Notes under the pieces: generated by a model
Seen by the model: the letters and a program-made list of their open reading frames with translations, nothing else
The model's database searches: none
Told to the model about the DNA's origin: nothing
Shown here: one piece after another, positions 7,838 to 14,271 of the stretch
Numbering within the stretch: the first letter of the stretch is position 1
How the letters are laid out: every line of letters starts with the position of its first letter
Assembly (NCBI GenBank): GCA_021443405.1
Contig: JABUUA010000003.1
Span: forward strand, 4,926-25,464
Source: Bacteroidaceae bacterium
GTDB lineage: Bacteria > Bacteroidota > Bacteroidia > Bacteroidales > Bacteroidaceae
Direction: 5' to 3'
DNA length: 20,539 bases
Position numbers and translations under genes: made by a program

Positions 7838-8476
7838 ATGAAAAACAATGTGACGTCATCGAAGAGGGGACTGCTTGCCAGCGTGCTCGTCTGCGCGAGT
7901 CTGTGGTTCGTCATGTTCTCGCCGTGGACGGCTCACGCCGTGAACTTCTGGGCGGTGATGAGCATGTCCGGCGTGTTGCTGACGGCTCTGGCCACCTTCG
8001 TGGGCCGGGACTGGTACCGGGGTCTGGCTGTTGGCTGGGACACGTTGCTGTGGGGCGTGGCCATTGCCGTGCTGCTGTGGGGCGCGTTTTTTGTGGGCGA
8101 CAAGCTCTCGCAACTCTTGTTCGGCTTTGCGCGTGAACAGGTGGATGCCATCTACGGCATGAAGGAAGGCGAGAGCCCCATCGTGGTGGGACTGCTGTTG
8201 TTACTGGTCATTGGACCCGCCGAAGAAGTGTTCTGGCGCGGCTATCTGCAGAAATCCTTGGCCGTGTGGCTGGGTGCCGACCGCGGCTTTCTCCTGACGC
8301 TCGCCCTCTACACGCTGGTGCATGTGTGGAGTTTCAACTTCATGCTCATCATGGCCGCCATGGTGTGTGGAGCGGCATGGGGGCTTCTCTACCGTCTCAA
8401 GCCCGACCACCTGCCGGCACTCATCCTTTCGCACGCCCTCTGGGACGTGGCCGCTTTTGTGGTGTTTCCGTTCTAA
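7838..8476 (+). CDS. CPBP-family intramembrane metalloprotease
   Basis: A 212-residue, mostly hydrophobic protein with the CPBP (CAAX protease / bacteriocin-processing, Abi) motifs. Motif 1 is EEVFWRG with E129, E130 and R134, motif 2 has a histidine at LVHVW (H162), and motif 3 is SHALWD with H199 and D203; these form the glutamate/histidine active site in the family (Rce1-like fold). I count five or six membrane segments (about 13-30, 36-56, 66-86, 113-128, 151-182, 192-212). Bacterial members have diverse or unknown substrates, and nothing here identifies one. It is 15 bp after menA and ends the plus-strand unit. It converges with the PspC-domain gene with only 18 bp between the stop codons, so the two transcripts probably overlap. 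Confidence 0.88.
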   Translation: MKNNVTSSKRGLLASVLVCASLWFVMFSPWTAHAVNFWAVMSMSGVLLTALATFVGRDWYRGLAVGWDTLLWGVAIAVLLWGAFFVGDKLSQLLFGFAREQVDAIYGMKEGESPIVVGLLLLLVIGPAEEVFWRGYLQKSLAVWLGADRGFLLTLALYTLVHVWSFNFMLIMAAMVCGAAWGLLYRLKPDHLPALILSHALWDVAAFVVFPF

Positions 8477-8494
8477 GTGAACGCCGCCGGCGCG

Positions 8495-10369
8495 TCACTC
8501 ACGCTTCTCCAACTGGATGTCGCAGACCGAGAACCAATTGCAATCTTCCGTGTAGTCGTCCATCAAAAACGTTTTGTTGCTGGTGACACCGTAGTAAATG
8601 GTAGCGCTGTCGGTAAGTTCTATCTTGGACGTCTCCACATAGTTCCAGCCGTATCCGCAGCCTTGGTTGGCCGTGGCAATCTGGTGACGCAAAGCCGAGA
8701 AGTCACGGTGTATGGTGTCGTCCCCCAGCCCAGGCGTTTCGTTGGCCCAGCGCCACAGGTTGCCGCCCATGTTTTCGTCGGCTGGGATGTAGCTGAAATA
8801 ACTGTGATGGGGGTGTTCTTCCTCGTCGTCTTGTGTATAGATACACACTTTACCGAGGTGTACCTTGACGCTGCTCGTTCCATGAGACTTGGTGATGCTG
8901 CCACCGACACAAGCGAACACATTCACTCCCAGATGGGCGGCGCGCGCCACACAACCGACCCGATAGGTGCCGGGACCCACTTTCTCGCTGCGCTCTATCG
9001 TGAAGATGGGCGTTTGCAACTCGTGCCAAACGTCGAAGTAGCGGACTGTGCTGTCGCCGCTGTAGTGCTCGCCGGTGTGCGTGATGCGGCCGTTGTCGTG
9101 GCACATGCTGTAGTCGATGAGCTTCCAACCGCCTGCCTCCAGATAGTTTTTGCAGCTGTCGGGCAGTTCTTGGTCGGTGTCGTAGTACGTTGTGTGTGAC
9201 GACATCCATGAACTATGGCGGTTCAAGTTGAGACCGAGCAGGGCGGCTTCGCCTGAGAGACGTACCAATCCAACGTAGCCCAGCAGACACGCGAGCACGA
9301 ACAGGCAGACCCAGATGACGCGTTGCAAGCCACTCATGGGCTTCGCAGAGCCTGCGCTGCTCATGATGGCATGGAAGATGCAGTACACAAAGATGCCCAG
9401 CGCCACGATGCCGCCTAAGGCGACCATCCAAATGGAGGGCGTGGCCTGCGAGAGTCCTGCCTCTATCAAGTGTGAATTGACGCCCATCGTCCCCAAAAAC
9501 GCCTGGATGAGGCCCGTAGGAAGAGCCATAAAAGCAATGACGACGACTACAAATGTGAAGAGGGTCACAAGGGCGGGGAAACCGAAAGTCAAGGCCAGAA
9601 GGACCAAGAGAATGGTGCTCGCGATGGAGCGTCGCTGCGTGGCAGGCTGCTGTTGCTGCATACGGCTTACCTCGTCGGCCAGATTCTGCGGGTTGATGGT
9701 CTCGCCACGCATCCGCAGTTGCTCCTCCGGCGTGTAGGCGATGGGGGCGAGCAGGGCCAACAACAGGTAGATGATGAGGGGCGTGAGGTCTATCCACACA
9801 GACCACGTATCTACAACACTCCCATAAATCAGGCAGAAGACGACATAGCCCAAGCGCCATAGCAGCAGGTCGCCACCGAAGAAAGCGGCACAGCCCGACA
9901 GCACGCCGGCGAGTAATTTGTTCTGTCCGTCGCGGAAGAAACGCTTACGTCCCGGCTGATTGTCGTGGAGAGGACTGTGCCCATCGTCGCTGCCGCGCGT
10001 GCCGTTGCCGTAGTTGCTCTCGTTGTTGGCCTGTTGTCCGAACGTCGTTTGCTGGGTGTCCGTGCCCTTTTCGCCGAGCGAAGCCGCAGAGTCGTCGGCC
10101 TCTGCGTCGGCCTCTATCTGCGACACCTCGCCGATGCGGCTGATGATGTTCTGCACGTCGTCGATGGAGATGGCCTCGTGTCCCTGCGTCTTCAGTTCAG
10201 CAAAGAGCTCGGCAATGCGGCTTTCTATGTCGTTGACCATCTCTTCTCCGCCAGCCATGGGGCTGTAGTGACGGCGGAGCGAGTCGGTGTATTCCTTGAG
10301 AAGTTGGTAGGCATCGTCGTCTATGTTGAAGAGCAGACCGGCCAGATTGATGTTGATATTCTTTTTCAT
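8495..10369 (-). CDS. Large PspC-domain membrane protein
   Basis: A 624-residue protein in four parts. Residues 1-90 are a soluble region with the pattern seen ahead of PspC domains in Bacteroidota (MKKNININLAGLLFNIDDDAY, split as NINLAGLLFNIDDDAY, and IESRIAELFAEL). Residues 90-140 are a polar, Gln/Asn/Asp-rich linker. Residues about 141-215 are a PspC domain (RFFRDGQNKLLAGVLSGCAA then LWRLGYVVFC). Then follow further membrane segments near 251-283, 311-335 and 350-370, and a soluble C-terminal region of about 250 residues that I do not recognise. PspC proteins elsewhere belong to envelope-stress responses; whether that holds here is inference. It is encoded downstream of padR and a 22-residue hydrophobic peptide, whose stop codon lies only 13 bp before this ATG, so control by PadR is likely. 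Confidence 0.88.
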   Translation of the reverse strand: MKKNININLAGLLFNIDDDAYQLLKEYTDSLRRHYSPMAGGEEMVNDIESRIAELFAELKTQGHEAISIDDVQNIISRIGEVSQIEADAEADDSAASLGEKGTDTQQTTFGQQANNESNYGNGTRGSDDGHSPLHDNQPGRKRFFRDGQNKLLAGVLSGCAAFFGGDLLLWRLGYVVFCLIYGSVVDTWSVWIDLTPLIIYLLLALLAPIAYTPEEQLRMRGETINPQNLADEVSRMQQQQPATQRRSIASTILLVLLALTFGFPALVTLFTFVVVVIAFMALPTGLIQAFLGTMGVNSHLIEAGLSQATPSIWMVALGGIVALGIFVYCIFHAIMSSAGSAKPMSGLQRVIWVCLFVLACLLGYVGLVRLSGEAALLGLNLNRHSSWMSSHTTYYDTDQELPDSCKNYLEAGGWKLIDYSMCHDNGRITHTGEHYSGDSTVRYFDVWHELQTPIFTIERSEKVGPGTYRVGCVARAAHLGVNVFACVGGSITKSHGTSSVKVHLGKVCIYTQDDEEEHPHHSYFSYIPADENMGGNLWRWANETPGLGDDTIHRDFSALRHQIATANQGCGYGWNYVETSKIELTDSATIYYGVTSNKTFLMDDYTEDCNWFSVCDIQLEKRE

Positions 10370-10382
10370 CGTGGAAGTGTGG

Positions 10383-10451
10383 TTAGTTGTTTAGGAAAAG
10401 TTGGGCGCATGCGACAATGGCGATGGCGATTAAAGAACAGATGGTGCACAT
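10383..10451 (-). CDS. Small hydrophobic peptide (22 aa) between padR and the PspC gene
   Basis: An open frame of 22 codons reading MCTICSLIAIAIVACAQLFL followed by two Asn. It starts 8 bp after the padR stop codon and ends 13 bp before the PspC-protein ATG, filling a gap that would otherwise be an odd 90 bp in a tight operon. Nearly the whole peptide is one uninterrupted hydrophobic segment long enough to cross a membrane, with two Cys near the N-terminus and one in the middle. This is what is seen. That it is translated, and that it inserts in the membrane near the PspC protein, is inference. No strong ribosome binding site is evident, which is normal in this phylum. The alternative is a meaningless short frame in a leader segment. 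Confidence 0.5.
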   Translation of the reverse strand: MCTICSLIAIAIVACAQLFLNN

Positions 10452-10459
10452 GGTGAGGG

Positions 10460-10807
10460 TCAGTATTTTGGGTTTCCGTATTTGAGTGCCTTCAGGTTGC
10501 CCACGGTGCTTTCTATCTCCTGCCAGGCGAGGTCGAGCTGGGTGAGGATGCTGTGTCCCTCGGGGGTGAGCAGATAATACTTGCGTGGCGGGCCCTGGGT
10601 GCTCTCGCGCCACTCGTAGGAGAGCACGCCGTCGTTCTTGAGTCGGGTGAGCAGGGGGTAGAGCGTGCCCTCGACCACGAGCAGGTTTGCCTCCTTGAGT
10701 CGGGCGATGATGTCGCTCGTGTAGCAAGCTTCTTCGCTAAGCAACAGCATGATGCAGTACTCGAGCATGCCCTTTCGCATTTGCGATTTCGCGTTATCAA
10801 CGTTCAT
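10460..10807 (-). CDS. PadR-family transcriptional regulator
   Basis: A 115-residue winged-helix protein of the PadR family. The N-terminus MRKGMLEYCIMLLLSEEACYTSDI (10-33, read in two pieces) holds the first helices; the recognition helix and wing are GTLYPLLTRLKNDGVLSYEW (47-66) followed by GPPRKYYLLTPEG (72-84), close to the family consensus. A short C-terminal helix about 86-107 would mediate dimerisation, making this the small PadR-s2 type. PadR proteins usually repress an adjacent operon that includes their own gene and let go on binding a ligand or under stress. Here the downstream members are the 22-residue peptide and the PspC-domain protein, and an inverted repeat lies over the promoter (10844-10874). 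The inducer cannot be read from the sequence. Confidence 0.94.
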   Translation of the reverse strand: MNVDNAKSQMRKGMLEYCIMLLLSEEACYTSDIIARLKEANLLVVEGTLYPLLTRLKNDGVLSYEWRESTQGPPRKYYLLTPEGHSILTQLDLAWQEIESTVGNLKALKYGNPKY

Positions 10808-10837
10808 GTTCCGTAACTTTTATTAGGTGATCTGCCG

Positions 10838-10868
10838 CAAAGGTATGTATAAATATTGTACCTTGCAA
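10838..10868 (-). promoter_or_regulatory. Promoter for the padR-PspC operon
   Basis: On the minus strand TACCTTTG (10845-10838) is a good -7 box, with TTG (10868-10866) 20 bp upstream as a -33 box. The predicted leader to the padR ATG (10807) is about 25 nt. The spacer and the -33 element are covered by the inverted repeat at 10844-10874. Confidence 0.7.
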
Positions 10869-10874
10869 TACATA
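10844..10874. promoter_or_regulatory. Candidate PadR operator
   Basis: TATGTAT (10844-10850) and ATACATA (10868-10874) form a perfect 7-bp inverted repeat with a 17-bp spacer; an inner dyad TATTG-N7-CAATA occupies 10854-10870. ATGT/ACAT half sites are typical of PadR operators. The repeat spans from the edge of the -7 box to beyond the -33 box of the padR promoter, so binding there should block RNA polymerase. Assignment to PadR is inferred from position and half-site resemblance. Confidence 0.5.
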
Positions 10875-10980
10875 GTACTTGAATTTTATTAGAAATTAAC
10901 GTTCGTTAAACCTTTTGTGAGAGGTCTGACGCCGTGTTGTGTGGGCGCGGACAAGGCGGTGTCGAGGCATCCTTTTGGGC

Positions 10981-11160
10981 TTAACCCAAATGGGTCGTTA
11001 GGACGTCTGCTGACTCTTCGCCTACTTTCAGCCTCTGTCTTGCCCCGTCTGTGTCTGACTTCGGTCACGATGGAACCCCATCGCTCCCTCAGTCAGTTGC
11101 AACCGAGCCTGCGTCATAGCACTGAAATTATGGCGAAGCCTAACGACCGATTTGGGTTAA
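10981..11160. repeat. 180-bp folded element bounded by a 22-bp inverted repeat
   Basis: The two ends, 10981-11002 and 11139-11160, are inverted repeats matching at 21 of 22 positions. Just inside, CTTCGCC (11016-11022) pairs with GGCGAAG (11132-11138) and TTTCAG (11026-11031) with CTGAAA (11122-11127), leaving a 13-nt bulge on the left side. The centre contains TGAC-TTCG-GTCA (11056-11067) and CGATGG-AACC-CCATCG (11068-11083) hairpins. I see no open frame of note and no obvious target-site duplication. It lies between the padR and sufS promoters. It could be a miniature inverted-repeat element, a palindromic intergenic repeat, or a structured RNA gene. The rest of the 10808-11230 gap holds the two promoters and a TTAACG-TT-CGTTAA dyad at 10896-10909. 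Confidence 0.65.
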
Positions 11161-11174
11161 AGAATACAAAGTTC

Positions 11175-11205
11175 TTTGCGTTCTTTAGGAAAATCACTAC
11201 CTTTG
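11175..11205 (+). promoter_or_regulatory. Promoter for sufS
   Basis: TTTG (11175-11178), 19 bp, then TACCTTTG (11198-11205): a near-ideal Bacteroidota promoter. The leader before the sufS ATG at 11231 is about 20 nt. The folded element at 10981-11160 is upstream of this start and would not be in the mRNA. Confidence 0.75.
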
Positions 11206-11230
11206 CAGTCGGAAATTTCTTGAGCGTTAG

Positions 11231-12436
11231 ATGTACGACGTAGAACAAGTGCGGGCCGATTTTCCTATTCTCGCGCGCACGATATATAATAAGTACCCGT
11301 TGGTGTACCTCGACAACGGAGCTACGACACAAAAGCCTCGCCAGGTGGTGGAGGCCATGACCGAGGAATATTACAACGTGAACGCCAATGTACATCGGGG
11401 CGTGCACTTCCTTTCACAACAGGCCACCGAATTGCACGAAGCCAGTCGTGAGACGGTCCGTAAGTTTGTGGGTGCCGCCTCCACACGCGAGATTATCTTC
11501 ACACGCGGCACGACAGAGAGCATCAATCTCGTGGCCGCCTGCTTCCCGTTCCGCAAGGGCGACGAAGTAATCGTGAGCGAGATGGAGCACCATTCCAACA
11601 TCGTTTCGTGGCAGTTGCAGGAACGACGCGGCGTGAAGCTGCGCGTGATTCCCATCACCGACGAGGGAGAACTCTGCCTCGACGCCTATGCCTCGCTCTT
11701 CAACGAGCACACGCGCTTGGTGTCGGTGGCGCATGTGAGCAATGTGCTGGGCACTGTCAACCCCGTGAAGACGCTGGTGGACATGGCCCACGACCACGGT
11801 GTGCCCATCCTCATCGACGGCGCACAGAGCGCCCCTCACATGGCTGTGGACGTGCAGGCGCTGGGTTGCGACTTCTTTGCCTTCAGCGGCCACAAGGTCT
11901 ATGGTCCTACGGGCGTGGGCGTGCTCTACGGACGCGAGGAGTGGCTCGACCGCCTCAGTCCCTACATGGGAGGCGGAGAAATGATAAAGAATGTCTCGTT
12001 TGAGCGCACCACGTTCAACGAACTTCCGTTCAAGTTCGAGGCGGGAACGCCCGACTACGTGGCCACGACGGGTCTTGCGCGCGCTATCGACTACGTGCAG
12101 GCGCTGGGCATGGACCAGATAGAGGCCCACGAACGCGACCTCACACAGTATGCCATGGAACAGATGATGCTCGTGCCCGAGATGCACATCTACGGGCCGA
12201 AGCAGCACCACGACGCCGTCGTGAGCTTCCGCGTGGGCAATATCCATCCCCTCGACATGGGCACACTGCTCGACCGTCTCGGCATAGCCATCCGCACCGG
12301 TCACCATTGTGCTGAACCGCTGATGCACCGTCTCGGCACGGAGGGCACCTGCCGCGCCTCGTTCGGTCTCTACAACACCCGCGCCGAAGTGGATGCGCTG
12401 GTGAAGGCCATCGACCGCGTGCGCGGAATGTTTTAG
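11231..12436 (+). CDS. sufS: Cysteine desulfurase SufS (group II)
   Basis: A 401-residue pyridoxal-phosphate enzyme of the SufS/CsdA type that takes sulfur from cysteine, leaving alanine, and passes it as a persulfide to Fe-S cluster assembly. Seen: YLDNGATTQKP (27-37), NANVHRGVHFLSQQAT (51-66), the PLP-binding FSGHKVYGPTGVG with K222, and the catalytic RTGHHCAEP with C360, followed by R375 in CRASFGLYNT. The short loop around the cysteine is the group II pattern, distinct from IscS/NifS. In many genomes sufS follows sufBCD; here it stands alone behind its own promoter, with a lipoprotein gene 79 bp downstream, so the other suf genes would be elsewhere, perhaps beyond the window. The gene is complete. 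Confidence 0.96.
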   Translation: MYDVEQVRADFPILARTIYNKYPLVYLDNGATTQKPRQVVEAMTEEYYNVNANVHRGVHFLSQQATELHEASRETVRKFVGAASTREIIFTRGTTESINLVAACFPFRKGDEVIVSEMEHHSNIVSWQLQERRGVKLRVIPITDEGELCLDAYASLFNEHTRLVSVAHVSNVLGTVNPVKTLVDMAHDHGVPILIDGAQSAPHMAVDVQALGCDFFAFSGHKVYGPTGVGVLYGREEWLDRLSPYMGGGEMIKNVSFERTTFNELPFKFEAGTPDYVATTGLARAIDYVQALGMDQIEAHERDLTQYAMEQMMLVPEMHIYGPKQHHDAVVSFRVGNIHPLDMGTLLDRLGIAIRTGHHCAEPLMHRLGTEGTCRASFGLYNTRAEVDALVKAIDRVRGMF

Positions 12437-12515
12437 CGGGGAGGCCCCTCGACAGCATCCTCAAAAAAGAGAAATAACAAAACGACAACTAATTATTTTC
12501 TAACAAACAAAACAA

Positions 12516-13139
12516 ATGAAAAAAGTATTTAAGAAGATGGCCGTATGCCTCGCTATGGTGTGCGGCGGCGTGATGACCACCAGTTGCGAAGGCGACGTTC
12601 TGTCGAACATCCTCGGTGTTCTGGACCAGTACATCGGCAACCTCAACGGCGTTCCCGGTGCCAGCTACCAATCGACACTGAGCACTCAGCTGATGGTGAA
12701 CGGAACGTCAGGCTACAGCTGGGAGGGTGACAAGTTGAGTTATTCTGGTTCTACCTGTGTGGTTCAGGAGCAGAAGCCCACGCTCATGAGCGGTACTACC
12801 GAGTCAACCTACACGCTCACTATCCCCTCTCACACGCTGGGCACCGAGGCCAAGAAGGTAACAACCACCAACATTGTCCTCACGAACCTGGCCATGGTAA
12901 ACGGTCAGCTGGAGATTACTGACAACTCAACCATCGACGGAGCTATAACCATCAACGACAACACAACGCCCATCGGCGCCTCGAACGCCTTCCTGGGCAG
13001 CAGCGACGACACCAGCTACTACGTGAAGTACGACCTGGCAACGCCCTCGCTTTCATTCCACATCCAGGTGTATTTCTCGGATGATTACGTGATTGACCTG
13101 CAGTTCCTGAACGGCAAGTACGTGACCACCGCAGAATAA
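12516..13139 (+). CDS. Putative lipoprotein, function unknown
   Basis: A 207-residue protein I do not recognise. The N-terminus MKKVFKKMAVCLAMVCGGVM followed by TTSC looks like a lipoprotein signal with the modified cysteine at C24; the -3 position is Thr, which is atypical but tolerated in this phylum. An acidic CEGD just after the cysteine resembles the lipoprotein export signal that sends Bacteroidota lipoproteins to the outer-membrane surface. The mature part is rich in Thr, Ser and Asn, with alternating hydrophobic residues (for example STYTLTIPSH and SLSFHIQVYF), suggesting mostly beta structure such as a small barrel or calycin-like fold. It lies between sufS and rnhB (22 bp before rnhB) with no clear functional tie to either. 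An A/T-rich leader precedes it, but I could not make out a good promoter. Confidence 0.82.
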   Translation: MKKVFKKMAVCLAMVCGGVMTTSCEGDVLSNILGVLDQYIGNLNGVPGASYQSTLSTQLMVNGTSGYSWEGDKLSYSGSTCVVQEQKPTLMSGTTESTYTLTIPSHTLGTEAKKVTTTNIVLTNLAMVNGQLEITDNSTIDGAITINDNTTPIGASNAFLGSSDDTSYYVKYDLATPSLSFHIQVYFSDDYVIDLQFLNGKYVTTAE

Positions 13140-13161
13140 ACACCCTCGTCTCCTCCCTGCA

Positions 13162-13767
13162 ATGCTCTTGCCGTATTACCAAGAAGGCGTGGTGGAAGCC
13201 GGCTGCGACGAGGCCGGGCGCGGCTGTCTGGCCGGACCCGTGTATGCCGCCGCGGTGGTGCTGCCGCCCAATTTCTCGAACGACCTGCTCAACGATTCCA
13301 AGCAACTCACCGAGCGCAAGCGCTACCAGCTGCGCGAAGTCATAGAGCGTGAGGCGCTGGCATGGGCGGTGGGCATTGTGGACAACCAGGAGATAGACGA
13401 AATCAACATCCTTCGCGCCAGCATTCTGGCCATGCACCGGGCGGTGGACCAGCTGACGGTGCGACCGCAGGCCCTCATCATCGACGGCAACAGATTCTAT
13501 CGTTACCGCGACCTTCCCCACACGACCATCGTGAAGGGCGACGGCAAGTACATGAGCATAGCGGCCGCCTCCATCCTGGCCAAAACGTACCGCGACGACC
13601 ACATGCTGCGTCTCCACGAGGAATATCCCGCGTATCACTGGGACAAGAACAAGGGATACCCCGCCAAGGTGCACAGAGAGGCCATCCGGCAGTACGGCAC
13701 GACGCCGTATCACCGAAAGAGTTTCAACCTCCTCGGTTCTACGCAACTGGAAATTGATTTCGGGTAA
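13162..13767 (+). CDS. rnhB: Ribonuclease HII
   Basis: A 201-residue RNase HII, which cuts RNA in RNA-DNA hybrids, including single ribonucleotides left in DNA, using two metal ions. The motifs are complete: GCDEAGRGCLAGPVY with D16 and E17 plus the GRG substrate-sensing triplet (19-21), NDSKQLTERKR (44-54), ALIIDGN with D108, IVKGDGKYMSIAAASILAK with D127, and WDKNKGYPAKVHREAI (160-175). Length is normal. It starts 22 bp after the lipoprotein gene and probably shares its transcript. It is followed by a hairpin 10 bp after the stop codon and, much farther on, by a strong terminator. Confidence 0.97.
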   Translation: MLLPYYQEGVVEAGCDEAGRGCLAGPVYAAAVVLPPNFSNDLLNDSKQLTERKRYQLREVIEREALAWAVGIVDNQEIDEINILRASILAMHRAVDQLTVRPQALIIDGNRFYRYRDLPHTTIVKGDGKYMSIAAASILAKTYRDDHMLRLHEEYPAYHWDKNKGYPAKVHREAIRQYGTTPYHRKSFNLLGSTQLEIDFG

Positions 13768-13777
13768 GCCATAGAGC

Positions 13778-13805
13778 GAGAGCGGCCTCCTTGGGGGTCG
13801 CTCTC
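13778..13805 (+). terminator. Hairpin just after rnhB (weak terminator)
   Basis: A 10-bp stem (13778-13787 with 13796-13805, one G-T wobble) and an 8-nt loop begin 10 bp after the rnhB stop. The following bases CTTGTAAATGG have only a poor T run, so termination here is probably incomplete. Confidence 0.45.
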
Positions 13806-14017
13806 CTTGTAAATGGCGACTGACAGGCCTGCGAGCAGGCGGCGCCGCAAGTTGACAAAATGTCAAATCACCAGTCGCCGAAAATGACGTAAAACGAAAC
13901 GCGTGGCAGGTCGCCCGCAAATACGCGACGTTTAACAAGATTGACAACCGCTTGACAATTAGGCGGTTGAAAATATCTGACGGGCAAAATTCCCTGAAAT
14001 ATGCGGAAAAATCAGCA
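13806..14017. other. Structured non-coding stretch between rnhB and asd
   Basis: No open frame here looks real. Several inverted repeats follow one another: GGCGACTG (13815-13822) with CAGTCGCC (13872-13879) enclosing TTGACA-AAA-TGTCAA (13852-13866), then CAACCGC (13945-13951) with GCGGTTG (13963-13969). I found no TAnnTTTG promoter on either strand. It may be a long folded 3' UTR of rnhB or a small RNA. The part beyond the strong terminator (14071-14271) has a small AGACGT-GCGG-ACGTCT hairpin (14085-14100) and nothing else I can name. Confidence 0.45.
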
Positions 14018-14070
14018 AAGACATCACGGTGAATCGGTAAATTCGCCGTGATGTCTTGCTATTTTTTCTT
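14018..14070 (+). terminator. Strong intrinsic terminator
   Basis: A 17-bp stem (14018-14034 with 14041-14057, one G-T wobble) with a 6-nt CGGTAA loop is followed by GCTATTTTTTCTT, a classical plus-strand terminator. On the minus strand the stem is followed after a few bases by GATTTTTCC, so it may also stop asd transcripts. It lies about 250 bp past rnhB and 200 bp past asd. Confidence 0.85.
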
Positions 14071-14271
14071 AGAAGAATCGACTCAGACGTGCGGACGTCT
14101 CACATCGGGTGACCGCAGAACCCCACTTTTGCCCTCCAAATGACTCCCGGCAATGACCTGGTCGTTCTATTTCACTCAAAATTTCGTCAGAAATCCATCG
14201 GCAAAAAGAAAGCGAAGACGCCGTAGCGTGTGCAGGGTGTAAGCTAAGGGGGAACTTTGCCTGTCGTGCAG

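Noticed and set aside
8477..8499. A GC-rich imperfect hairpin at the junction of the converging CPBP and PspC genes, considered as a terminator.
   Set aside because: The stem is short and irregular, there is no T run on either side, and it overlaps the PspC stop codon.
11414..12328. A 304-codon minus-strand frame opposite sufS.
   Set aside because: sufS is certain from its PLP lysine and catalytic cysteine; the antisense translation has no recognisable features.
12952..13947. A 331-codon minus-strand frame across the lipoprotein end, rnhB and the downstream hairpins.
   Set aside because: It spans two plausible plus-strand genes and structured non-coding DNA, and the rnhB motifs are complete on the plus strand.
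13815..13969. Repeated TTGACA/TGTCAA units in the rnhB-asd gap, considered as a short repeat array or CRISPR remnant.
   Set aside because: Units are only 6 bp, unevenly spaced, and in mixed orientation; they are better explained as parts of hairpins.
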